Origin: Anseranas semipalmata
Lineage: Eukaryota > Chordata > Aves > Anseriformes > Anseranatidae
Direction of reading: 5' to 3'
Assembly: GCA_013399115.1 (NCBI GenBank)
Contig: VXAA01005176.1
Span: forward strand, 439,438 to 503,437
DNA length: 64,000 nucleotides
Positions 53,201 to 64,000 of the stretch are shown here, one piece after another. Position 1 is the first letter of the stretch. Every line of letters begins with the position of its first letter. The notes beneath the pieces are model-generated. The model had not been told where the DNA came from. It saw nothing but the letters and a program-made list of their open reading frames with translations, and did no database searches. The position numbers and the translations under genes are program-made.

Positions 53201-56200
53201 AACAAAACAAAACAAAAAATCCCAACCCCCCATAACTATACAAAAGAAGAGGACCTGAAAGTTTTGTTAAAGCTGTGAGTAAAAGCTATATAGATTTGTT
53301 GTTACAATGCCAGAACTTTCTGCATGGATGTTTTATCCATTGGTATTTACACACAACGTAAGGTGCAGGAGTCATAAGGCTAAGGAATGAGAAGAAAAAT
53401 AAAATACAAAATTCCTGCACTTTTGCAATAGCATAATATTGAAAGAACTGGGTACTATTCAGATGGTGGCAGTGACAAATTGATACTAGCTTTTGGATCA
53501 ACACACACAAAGCTACAGCCCTAGTACGGAAAGCATGAAGTCTTGGTAAACTAGTCAAACAATAAACTAATACTAGGACAGACTCATTTTCTAAACAATG
53601 TTAGCTGCAACAGGGTTACTTGAAGAGTCCATTACAGTTCTGAGATGTGTAATATACTTAAGGCTCAATTTATTATTTTAAAGTGCCTTTTGCATTTCTG
53701 CTGTAAGTCAGTTGTGTTGCTTCCCCACTCTCTTTTTCCTTTTTATATCTTGTGGTAGAAATACTAAACTTAAGTAGAAATGGTTACAATTTTCTTGCTT
53801 CTACATATATGCTCTCTTTCCAAGGCTAGAAACTTCTCTGACATTCATTATACTGAACTAGAAGAGGAAAATGAACAAGCACCAAGCATTGCAAATTTTA
53901 GAAATTACTTTTCTTAATAAAAATGTAGTCTGTTACTTCAGCACATGGTGTGGCCTTGCTATGAGAAAGGAAGCCATCACCAAAATGATTGCATTTTAAT
54001 GACTGAAAAAGCAGCATACATGAGTTTGCTGCAGGCTGCTAAAAGTAAACCCTTCAAAATGGTGAGTTGTATCTTCTGTAGTATGCATGCTTATACAACA
54101 AGCATCAAATACAGCTCCTAAGTCGTCATGTGTGCTATCTGACCGACTGGCAAGGGAAGAAAAGCATAACTGTACTCAACCTCAACTCCACAAGAACAGT
54201 TTCATTCCACCAGTCATCCTTCCAGCGTTGAAAGCTGTGTTGTATTAAAAGAATTGCCTCATAAGCAGAGGGAGGAGGAAAAACTCCCACTGGCTGAACA
54301 GTGAGCTAGAAAAAGATTGGGGTTGTGCTCCCCATAATGCTGCATGTTATACAATTACACTTTTAATGATTGCTTCACTGCAGCCTAATCGTGTGCCTGG
54401 CAGCATGAAATGGATGGAGTGATGGACACTACTCTCTTTTTTGGAGCTGTCTTTACCAGGTGACTTTCTTCTAGCTCTACCATCATCACAACAGCTACAA
54501 CTTGCCATCACCTGCTTGTTCCCCACCTCCTCAGTGCTCAGAGCAAGAATGCTTACCTCAGTCTCTGATGATGTTCTTTTCCAGCAAACTCCTTTGCAAA
54601 GCCCTTTAGCTTTGAACAGGGCATGGTGATCTTTATCTTTAAACAGAGTAAACCTTTCCATTTATTTCTTGCTGCATGGTTGCTCTTGTACCTTTTATCT
54701 CCATGTTGGTTTGTCCTCTGTGTGATGGTATCCGTCACCTGGCTATACAATTCACTGTCATCTATGCGAAACTGCCATCTCCCAGAGTAGTATCATATTG
54801 TGCTGTTAATAAAAGACAAATAAAAGACAAATCAAGAGAAATCTCAATATTACATCTTTGCTGACATATCTCTTGTGAAAGAGAAGTTTACTAAGTGGTG
54901 TGGGCTACTGACTGATGTCATCCTGCTGTATGTCAGTCTTACCCAGATCTTAATTTTTACTTATAAATTAGCCATTAAAACTCAACAGAGAAGAAATACA
55001 GGGATATCCCCACCGTGACCACTGACCATACTTTGGGATGTGCTGTGATGTACTATATTGTATGGCACAGCCAAAGGACCCACTATGTTTTGAAGGCTCA
55101 TTAAATAATTAAAAATGGTCTGCTTTCTATCTCAGTATCCCTCTTCCAGAAACTGGAATATTCATGTTCTCTACTTTCCTCTCTAAATTCTGTTAATTTT
55201 ATATGAAGTCTCACATAAAGCACTCAATGATCACATGAAGAAAAAACTGCAAATTCTCCTTTTTTTTATTTCTATCAATATGAAAAAAAAAAAAAGCAAA
55301 ATAGTCTGTTAACTGAAACAACTGATAGTGCTACAGTTTATGAAGGCTCAAAAAGTCTTATAAACCCCAGAAACTTGTGGCCTTGTAGTGTACTTTGCAA
55401 AGTCAAAGGTTTGAATTCAAATAAGCCAAGCAAAAAATCATTAAGACCTAAGAAATCTCCCAGACTTCAATGGAATCTGTCTTGAAAGATCCAGCATGTA
55501 GAAGTCTTATGTGGCTTGAGTATTCAAGGAATATTTAGTTCCAGACAAAAACAGACATTAAAAATATTTATCATCATAAAGAAAAGGAAATGGATTGTTA
55601 ATGCTATATGAAAATGTTATTTACAGAGGCAAAACAAAACTGCACTTATAGGCAGAAAGCCAATTTATTTATTTATTTTTTACTTTCTTTGTGTATTACC
55701 CGTTTTCAGCTTTGCAAAAGTTAATATTTTCCAACCACATGTATTTTAAGTAGGCTTACTCTGTTTTTTTTATTTGTTTGTTTTTGTTTTAAAAAAGGCC
55801 TTTCTTCAGTCAAAACACTGTATTTTTAATTCCTTATAAGATTTTCAATCAAAACACTTTTTATAGTTCCTCATAATGATCTTCTGGCTGGTAGAAATGT
55901 AGAGGAAGTAGAGACTGGGTAACAGCAAAAGGTTAATTAATAACAAACAAAAGAATTACAGCTTAATTTGAATATTATTCTTACTGAAATTGTAAAGTAA
56001 TTTCATGAAAATATTTCATAAACATTTTCACAATTATGCTTCAACATTTCTACTCATTTTTCATCTTGAAACCAAAATCAATTTATCTGATTGTATTATC
56101 TGTCCCTTTTTCTGGTAACTGAGCAGGATACAGTGAGTAGCATTTGTTTCTATATACTTGCTATGAAGTACATGAACGCTATACTAGATCATCTGTGATA

Positions 56201-57489
56201 CAGCGTCACCTGCTCTCCAGATATGAAAAGGTGTTTCCACTAAAATATCTACTCTGCCAATAGGGAATGCGGATAGCGGCCTCAATGTTTCAGCATACAC
56301 TTCATGTTTTGAATTGGAAAGTGCACCATTCATAGTCTGAGAACTTCTCAGAGCAATGAAATGTTGAATTCGGTTTCTAAATACTTAAGATGTGTTCTTT
56401 TTTCTCCGAAGTTATTTTGGTTGTGTGTTATTTAAATATCTAGTTCCTGACATCTTTCCCTTGTTTTACATAAGAAATTCAACACAAGAAAGGCTTTAGT
56501 CACAATTCCTTTCCAATTTAAAAAGAGAATGGCATTTAAAAAAATAAACTAGCACTCACCTCTAAATGAATTTTAGACTCACACTTTTCTTTATAAAGAT
56601 GATAAAATATTCCCCTACTTCAGAAATACTCAGAGATTTTATTTCAATATTTAACACCAATAAAGGTGGAATGAAATGTTTTGTTCTTCCTGGTACTGAA
56701 TAATTTAGCTTTTTATTGATCTTTTCAAGCTTATTTTCAATATTTGATTTTAAAATACAGCTACTGAAATTACTTCTGTAGCTTCATAAGACAAGAAATA
56801 GTCATAGATTAATTTAGAAAGAGTACAAATATAAACTATAGTGTTCAGATAATTTTTGTTTTTTCTTTGCCAGACTCCTCCAATAATCTTACTACGTTTC
56901 TTCTAGCTTGTGATAAAATTTTAATATGGAAGTTTGAAGAAATAAAAGAAGGAAAACAGACTATATATAATTTCTATTCATTTCAGATTCAGAAAAACAT
57001 CCATTGTAAAATCATAGTTCTTTTACGGTATCACCACATCATAATTCAACTTTTTTATCATTCTTTCGTGTGCCCTGTATGGCAGAATTATAACACTGTA
57101 TATTGAATAGAACAGACTGAAGACTTGCAAAGGTACTTGCTACTATGTCAAATGACTTCTCTCACATGCAGAAACGTCCCCAAACCAGCTTATTTTACAG
57201 TGCCCATGCAAAGCACATACATTAGAATTTAAAAAGGAATGCAGAAAAAAGCCCACAAACAAATGTTTATTTCTAGATTTCTTTAAGTCTGAGAGTAATT
57301 CTATCATTTAGCATTTCAACCGTAAATAGTGTTGTAGTATACAGAAAATTGTTATTGTAATGGTGTTCTGCTTCCAGAACAAGAAAGTAGATGTAGTAGA
57401 TTGATTAATCATTGTAAAACATTCACTGAATTCTGCAATTAGAGCTTTATCATTGAACAATGACATTCACACAAATATTCTTATAAATC

Positions 57490-57495
57490 TTTATT
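57490..57495 (-). promoter_or_regulatory. Possible polyadenylation signal AATAAA
   Basis: A canonical hexamer on the minus strand, about 107 bases after the stop of the candidate terminal exon at 57602. Significant only through that position; the hexamer is common by chance in such AT-rich DNA. Confidence 0.3.
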
Positions 57496-57601
57496 TTCAG
57501 GTAGAGTAGCATTACCCACCTTGCATACTGCATTCTTTACAAACCAGGAGCTAAAAATGCAAAATTAAGTACATAGTCCACAAGGTAATAACTGTGGAAT
57601 A

Positions 57602-57713
57602 TTACAGATGATCATTCATAGGGGCAGAGCCTAAATGTTTTGTTGCGGCTACAGTAAATGTATATGCATGGCCTCCATATGCCACCCTTTCTCCTGATCT
57701 GTGAGCTAGGTGC
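57602..57713 (-). other. Candidate 3' terminal coding exon of an unknown minus-strand gene
   Basis: On the minus strand a near-perfect splice acceptor (polypyrimidine tract at 57717-57737 ending in TTTTCAG) is followed by 36 open codons and a TAA at 57602-57604. The frame enters with one base left over from the previous exon. Its composition is less AT-rich than the surroundings, with pieces such as HRSGERVAYGGHAY and KHLGSAPMNDHL. An AATAAA signal lies about 107 bases past the stop, at 57490-57495. A possible upstream exon at about 59554-59615 (donor GTAAGTAA) has a compatible phase. The protein family was not recognised. Alternative: the plus-strand A run at 57717-57731 could be a retroposon tail that only imitates the acceptor. 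Confidence 0.35.
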
Positions 57714-60700
57714 CTGAAAAAAGAAAAAAAAAGAGCCTCTTTCTGAGTGCAGAAAAGCAAAGACATAACAAATACTTAAGGAGGTTTGTCCTATTTATGT
57801 GTAGATGATTTGTACATGAACTGGACAAATAAAGAAGCCGGTTGCAGACTTCTTTATGACTGTCACCTCATGTTCAGTTCCAAGAAAGGGGAAAGTTTGC
57901 AGACACAGGCTGAATTTGAAGGAGCATTAGTTTTGGATTCATATGAATTTTGAACTGATTCTTTAAAGAGATCTTTCAAGTGCTTTTCTCCTTGGATCTT
58001 GGATAAAGTTTAAAAATATATATTGTGATAATTCCAAGACCTCCATATCTTTGGAACTACAGCAACTGATTCATGATCACACTTCTTCAGAAACAAACAA
58101 AAAAATCACTGCACATGCTATTTTTTTTAAAAGCACAACAACACTTCAGTGAAGAAACATGATAATTATTCAAATTAATTTTATAGAGTAAGGAAAAAAA
58201 AGTTATTTAAAAAAAAGATTGCCAATCAGAATGTGAAGATCAAGGAAAAAACACCCCTAGGAAAGCAAAAACATTTTGACAAACAGCAGGAAAATACCGA
58301 AGCATTTCCACACTATTATTTGAAATACTTTCTGTATTGTCAAAGATCAGCTTACAACAAAGAGGCTCAAAAGTGACTCTTACAGAATATCTGGCTAGAA
58401 AAACTGAAGCAAGCTTGGACTATTTAAAGAAAATTGGAAAAAAAAAAAAAAACCCAAAACAGAAGTTTCAAAAGTGAATAGAAGCCCGATGACAAGTACA
58501 ATGAAAATCTACTAAAATGAGATCTCTGTAGTAATTATAAAAAATAATTCAAGCAAACTCAAATGAGTTCTCACATAGTTTCTTTCAGAACACAAAATCA
58601 GATCGTTAGAATATACTAGTTCAGGTTACTCTTATTCATTACTATCATACTAATCCTTTGGATCCAGAAGCGTTACAAGTATTTGACCCTCTAGCCAAGA
58701 GGAGACCCTCTAGCTTCAGTTATGGAAATCATAAAATTGCTTATGTGTTATTCCATATACAGTATTTGTTAAGTTGTTGGGAGTCTGTTGATGCCTATTT
58801 ATACGGTTCATAACAGGTTACTACTGTAGTTCAATAAGTATAGAAATTATACAAGAGTGGTCAGAATAAATCTCTAGATGGCTTGTTCTTTATGAACAGT
58901 ATTTTAGTACAATAGACATGAAGGACTCTATAAGGAGGCATCGTTTCACAAGTAGGAGCTTGAGACGAGTAGGAGCATGAGCAGTACTCAGGGAAACACA
59001 TTGCTCCTGATACAAGTCAAACTTTATCAGTGTATGTGAGTACATGCAAGGCAAGTATCTTTTCCATACACAACCCTGAGTGAGGAAGAGACACCCAGAA
59101 ATACAACTGGATCAGGAGGTTGGAATGTAGCGGAGGCAGCTATAAATGATGCATCTGCGCTTAAGCACATTTAGGTATGGGTTTGCAGAAAGGTAAAAAT
59201 TTGTTAACAATTGAAGGAAAGAAAAATGAAAAAAAATCTGAGCAATGAAAAAGTTGTTTTATACTTATTAAATACAACTTCCCAGCCACAACTGCAAAAA
59301 GTTCCTAACTTCTTCCACGGTATTATTTATCCAGACTTAATAAACAAAACACACAGGCACACTTTTTCAGACTGCAACCAACCATGAGAAAAGACCTGAA
59401 TTTGAAAAACTAAAGTAGACTTTTTCCAAACTTGTGTGGATAGTTTTGAGCCTTATTATACAAGTGTAGATCCAATATGCTAATCTAGTTTATAAGTGAA
59501 TGTGACATTTTAGGCTCTTGATTTTTGAGATTCATGCCTGTGCTTACTTACTCATTAGATTGTGAGCAGTTTTGTTGCATTAGATATAAATTGAGCTTAG
59601 TTTCCTGACTTCTGTGGAATCTGGCGAGTTGATATCAATCATCAAAAGCCATGGACTTTAATGAAAATTTGCCTAATACACAAAGGTAAACAATAAGTGC
59701 TTGCAGTTTATGGGTTTTAGTTTTCCCTAAACGCAGGACACAACTTTCAAAAGTAGCTGTTCAAACTATAAAACCTCATTTATTATCATTTTTGTCAGTG
59801 ACCTTTGTGTCAGTGTATGACTTCAGAAATTTAATGACCAATGTTTGACAAGGTCCTACTTAGAGAAATCAAGATCCCAAAATTCAGAAAAGAGGATGAT
59901 AGTTAACTGCAGATCCCAGGCTATCTTGAGACATGAGTTAATTGACTGATTACTTAGGGTGGTAAACACCTGTCTGAGTAATTGCACATAGTGTAGCAAT
60001 AAGTATAACCCTATTCTATAGAATAGATTCATGTGTGGAGCCTTCTTGGGTATTATCTTATACAATATACTTTGGTTAATAAATTTACACATTTACCTGA
60101 AGCTTGACAAGCTATTGCTGTATTTTAATTTATGGCAATCATGGCTAAAGGTGATCTGAACAAATAGTTGAGAATTGGAGCAGTAATTGGTGGAACCAAA
60201 GAAGTATGGAATGATTAGGGATAAATAAAATAAAGTCATTTTCTGGTAGAGGGTGTCAAAGTTTCTTAAGGAGAATTTTAAATTAATTGAAATTACTTTG
60301 TGAAAAACGCAGTATGGATAGATGGATTAATGATCCACTAACGTATAATTTATAATCATAATAAAGTTTACTATTTGAAGCTATGTAAAATAATACTGTA
60401 TTTGATACATCATCATGAAGATTTAAGACCAAACTATTTCAGAAAACTGTTCTTATCAGCAGGAGCACTAAGCTTCTTTGTTACCTTTTAAAGTAATAGC
60501 CTTCAGGACTTACAGTTCTGTCTCTTCCCTGCAGGGGGAAACAAATACATACTTCTGCCTTTCCTACAAACACCTATTCAATTATAATCTATGAATAATG
60601 CATAAAGCATACTATCCTTAGGGTGTAACCCCATTTTTATGGTCTTTTCCTTTTGGAAATAGCATCTGAAGAGGTCACATCTTCACTTCTCCACTTCTAA

Positions 60701-61872
60701 AGCTTCACCAACACAGCAGCCCCTGCAGATCTCTATGTGAAGCTAACATGTCATTCGCGTGAGTCGCACAGATCTTGGTACCCACATTCTCTGCATTTGC
60801 TAAGTGACTGAGATTACAGTGCCAGAACGGGGATTGAAAAACATACTGGACACAAAATTTCTCTCATGAAGGTACAGATAAGAAGTTGCTAAGCCTAAGA
60901 AAAATAAATCCCAGTAAGCCCTCATCCCAATGAACCATCTGCATTCTCCAAGTAAAATTGCCAAGGTTTTCTGGGGCCTGGGCAACAGCTAGGGAAGCAG
61001 TGCATGGAGGGCTGGCCCGCCCACAAAATCTTTTTTTTTTTTCCCGTCCTCCAAATGCACTTTATTGTGATGCTCATTTAATGCCCAGCCTTGAATGCTC
61101 CTGAATCTTCCTGGATGTGGTAGTAGTATTACTACTGGTGTGGTAGACCAGTATTATAGAGGGATCGCAATAATAGCCCACTTTGTTAGGTGAAGAAGCA
61201 AATGGAGGTACCCATCAACACATATAATAGAAGATCTTCATTTGAATCCCTCTCTCAAAGGGGAGAAAATCCCACCATCAGCAGTTTTGTTGGGCTAATA
61301 TTGACTCCCAACACAACCTTCAGAAGAAAAACAAGTGTTCCCACTCATCAAGGATAGCAGCAGCAATGCTAAATGAATAAGTGAATGGATAAATGAAAGA
61401 TTTTGCAACAGGACAGTTGCCAAATTTCACTCATTTTTCATATAGAAGTGGAAAATATAAGTTAAGCAATATTCTGCGTAACTTCAAAAAACAGGATGTG
61501 GGATTTGAGAATGCATTACAAGTAGTATAATTTTCTATGGGACAAGGGGCAATCCCATCTGAGATACAGCTGTCATGATCTGACCCTTGGGCAGGATCAC
61601 ATTTCCATTGTCCTTGGTGATACAGTCTACACAGTGTTCAAGTGTATATTTTACAGTAGCAATTACTACTTTGATTATCTAATAAGAATGCTTCCTGTAG
61701 TCTTCAAAGAAAGTAAAGCAATTGAAAGTGTTTAATTCAATGAACTGGATTTAACCTGATTTCATCCTAGTGACATTGGTTGCAGATGATTAAGTACTCT
61801 GGGAAAAAATTAAACATGATTTGCATATGAAAAGGAAATTTAAGATGCTTCCAAAATTCAGAAACTGGATTT

Positions 61873-62100
61873 GATTCATAGAATTTTTGAGGCAAGAGAC
61901 TATCTAATCTGACCTGTCATATGACTAATACAAGACGTGATCTGTATACAGATGCTTGCTCTGATTTAACAAGCTTGTATTCAGACATGCCTTTAGAAAT
62001 GTAATCTTTAACTATGCTGAATTCATAAGTCTGAAAAGAATTTATCTTGAATTTCCAAACAGAATGTTATTTCTAGGAGATTCTGGCATTACTGTTTCTC
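61873..62100 (-). mobile_element. Probable ancient CR1-type 3' end remnant
   Basis: ATTCATAGAATTTTTGAGGC (61876-61895) followed by 'gagactatctaatctgacct' resembles the complement of an old amniote CR1 3' end, whose typical form is ATAGAATTTTAGGGCCAGAAGG followed by 'atctagtctgacctcctgta'. About 50 bases can be matched by eye. The similarity fades after 61930, so the right-hand limit is only a guess. If correct the element lies on the minus strand. Confidence 0.5.
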
Positions 62101-62186
62101 ATCTTGAACAGAAATCCTGCAATATCAATTTCTGGTAATTTTGTCTGCTTTTCTGTCACAGGCTACAGATGTATCAGTTGTAAAGA

Positions 62187-62190
62187 CAAA

Positions 62191-62220
<30 letters not shown>
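62187..62220. repeat. AAAAAT microsatellite
   Basis: Four to five A5T units in a row, 34 bases. It may be the decayed A-rich tail of an unrecognised retroelement. Confidence 0.9.
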
Positions 62221-62222
<2 letters not shown>

Positions 62223-63313
62223 CAGATTCTTTCAAATGTTTCCAGACATCATAATTCCTGCAAATTCATACTGCATCTGACAGTGAAACTACCTTCTAAA
62301 ATGAAACTCCACTACTTGAGTACTACTAGAACAATTTAGTTCATAATGTATTTACAGATCTCATTCAGGCCCCTCAGTCTGACAATGCCACATCTTGATG
62401 TCCAATGTTAAATGATAATAACTTCACATTATTTAGCTTTCTACTACTGCACAATGTAAGAGTTTGCAGGCTGCTTCCTTGAACAAATGGCTTTTTTCAA
62501 ATCTGATATAATTTCATTGTCATCATTTTTAGACATTAGCCTTACATTCTCCAGGAGTGAGATGCCTAACCACCAGAAAAAGAAGACAGACTTGAATCAA
62601 TACTAATAGGACAAAGATTTTTGTTTGCAACTGCATCTGGTTTTGCCTTGTCATTGCGACAAGACTCATCACTTTTCTCCTACCACCTTCATTCACTTGT
62701 ACTTTTTCCTCTAAACTGGTAGTTTTTGCTTGCTAGTGCACATTTTTGTTCCCCCTCAGGAGAACAGCAACAGAAAGGCAAACCAAAATCCTGTAAAGTA
62801 TCACTGCTCTTGCTTCTATTGTGATAGGTTACTGCCCAATTGAAAACAAAGTAACAACTATCTCTCTTCCAATATTTCATCTTTCAGATGTTTAAAAAGG
62901 AATGTATTTCAGACCTTAGAAATTTTCTGGATACAGCTGGTAGCGCTGCCATGCAACATTCCACTACCAGAGATATAGCACTATTTCAGCTGCTTTGAAG
63001 CCAATCAATGGATATGCCCACCAGCACAGTTTCCCTAGGGACAGTATTTTCAGTAATAAGCAGGAATATTGGTGTGATGCTGTGTCCCTCTTTTTCTGGG
63101 CCTCTATTGCAGAGAACACAATCAAGAAAAAATGTACAGGTCTGTGATGTCCTTAAGTTCCAGCAATTCCTATTTGCCAATAAGCAGCACTAGGGCAATA
63201 AGCTTTAATTTCCTATAAATCACGAAGCAAATCAGACTGGTCAATGGCCAATTTTACAACAAGAGGAGCGTGACAGTAGCTAAAAGCTAGCCGGCTCCAT
63301 CATAGTATGTTGC

Positions 63314-63346
63314 ACTGTGCTAAACCCGTGCTAAACTGTGCTAAAT
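63314..63346. repeat. Three-copy GTGCTAAA tandem repeat
   Basis: CTGTGCTAAA, CCGTGCTAAA and CTGTGCTAAA follow each other with a ten-base period. This is a small minisatellite-like seed in otherwise unique sequence. Confidence 0.75.
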
Positions 63347-64000
63347 CAGAAGACCTGGTGTGCAGTTATAAAAGTGAACCAAACGTTTTAAAATTTCCAC
63401 TAAGACATAATACATAAGAAAAAAAAAATATATAGAAAAGAAACTGAAAGACCCCCAAGCTATATTAGAAGACTAAATGCAACTGATACATTTTAATAGT
63501 TTTAAATTATATTTACAGTGCTTCTGACTTTTAGACCATATTTGTTTTAGGAGTTTAGGAGTAAAAATTAATTCTAATTCACTGTGGGAAGTCTTGCTGG
63601 AAGATGAGTGGGGTGAGAAACAACTGACTTATTACAGAGCTTGAAAGAGGGGAAAATGAAGAAAAGCTTGGCATGATTAAACACAATTCAAATCAATTTG
63701 AAGTTATTTCTTCCTAATATAAAGCTAAATCAATGGAATCTTGAACTAAATTTATAAAAGCAGCCATACAGGAAGTCGCATAGTTTTAACCAAATAAACT
63801 CTAAAATTATTGTCAACAAAAACAATGCAGCTCACGCGAAATCAAGTGATAAGTTAGTATGCTGATGAATAGCGATATTTAGTGCTGTATAGAGACTTAT
63901 TTGATCAGTTTGCATTCAGTCTGTTCTATTTTCAGATATGTGGTAGAGGACCTAAATGCTAGCCGTTCTTTGAAGCAAATTTGCAAAACTCATTGACATT

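Larger units (their letters stand above)
43350..57480. other. AT-rich unique sequence with two GC-richer patches
   Basis: GC-richer patches at about 44750-45010 and 47330-48300 stand out. Otherwise only simple repeats and accidental open frames are seen. Confidence 0.6.
57720..64000. other. AT-rich unique sequence
   Basis: Apart from the CR1-like end at 61873, the A-rich repeat at 62187 and the small tandem repeat at 63314, nothing is recognised. A good minus-strand acceptor at about 60976 leads into an open stretch without a usable donor. Confidence 0.6.

Noticed and set aside
54347..54750. Two overlapping minus-strand open frames with a good donor (GAG|GTAAGC) near 54555.
   Set aside because: Two frames are open across the same bases and no convincing acceptor was found, so neither can be preferred.
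60800..60976. Minus-strand open stretch behind an excellent acceptor at about 60976.
   Set aside because: No usable donor, and no stop plus poly-A arrangement of a terminal exon; all three frames are partly open.
1..64000. CRISPR arrays, tRNA or rRNA genes, bacterial operons, riboswitches and retroviral genes.
   Set aside because: No regularly spaced repeats, cloverleaf-like sequences, ribosomal segments or retroviral motifs were recognised; the window is ordinary vertebrate non-coding DNA.

Overview
The window reads as non-coding vertebrate nuclear DNA, most likely from a bird. It is AT-rich and CpG-poor, has no long open reading frame and no bacterial gene layout, and contains poly-A/T tracts, short microsatellites and two runs of N (assembly gaps). 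Its clearest features are CR1 LINE fragments. Two fairly young copies (7351-7649 and 34431-34866) are on the minus strand and keep the CR1 3' tail of repeated ATTCTATG units. Their class of 3' end is common in neoavian genomes, so a neoavian bird is my best guess; that is inference from the repeat style only.

Layout: 1-7350 is AT-rich unique sequence with one plus-strand candidate exon (792-927). 7351-8955 holds a young and an old CR1. 8-24 kb is unique sequence with several minus-strand candidate exons, a 50-base gap at 10281, and a very degraded CR1 reverse-transcriptase fragment near 18.8 kb. 24-30.5 kb is AT-rich with a gap after a poly-A run near 26.48 kb. 30.5-32.4 kb is the densest cluster of coding-like pieces, cut by a 180-base pentanucleotide microsatellite. 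32.4-42.6 kb carries a remnant of a palindromic repeat, the second young CR1 and simple repeats. 42.67-43.35 kb is an old plus-strand CR1. 44.7-45.0 and 47.3-48.3 kb are richer in GC. 57.48-57.72 kb resembles the 3' terminal exon of a minus-strand gene, with stop codon and AATAAA signal. The rest is AT-rich unique sequence with another CR1 end remnant near 61.9 kb.

No gene could be named. Several minus-strand segments combine a good splice acceptor, an open frame and a good donor, and some neighbours have matching intron phases. That fits one or two multi-exon minus-strand genes crossing the window. In AT-rich DNA such pseudo-exons also arise by chance, so they are given low confidence and need RNA or conservation evidence. 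No RNA gene, CRISPR array, operon, retroviral coding region or new defence-type system was seen.
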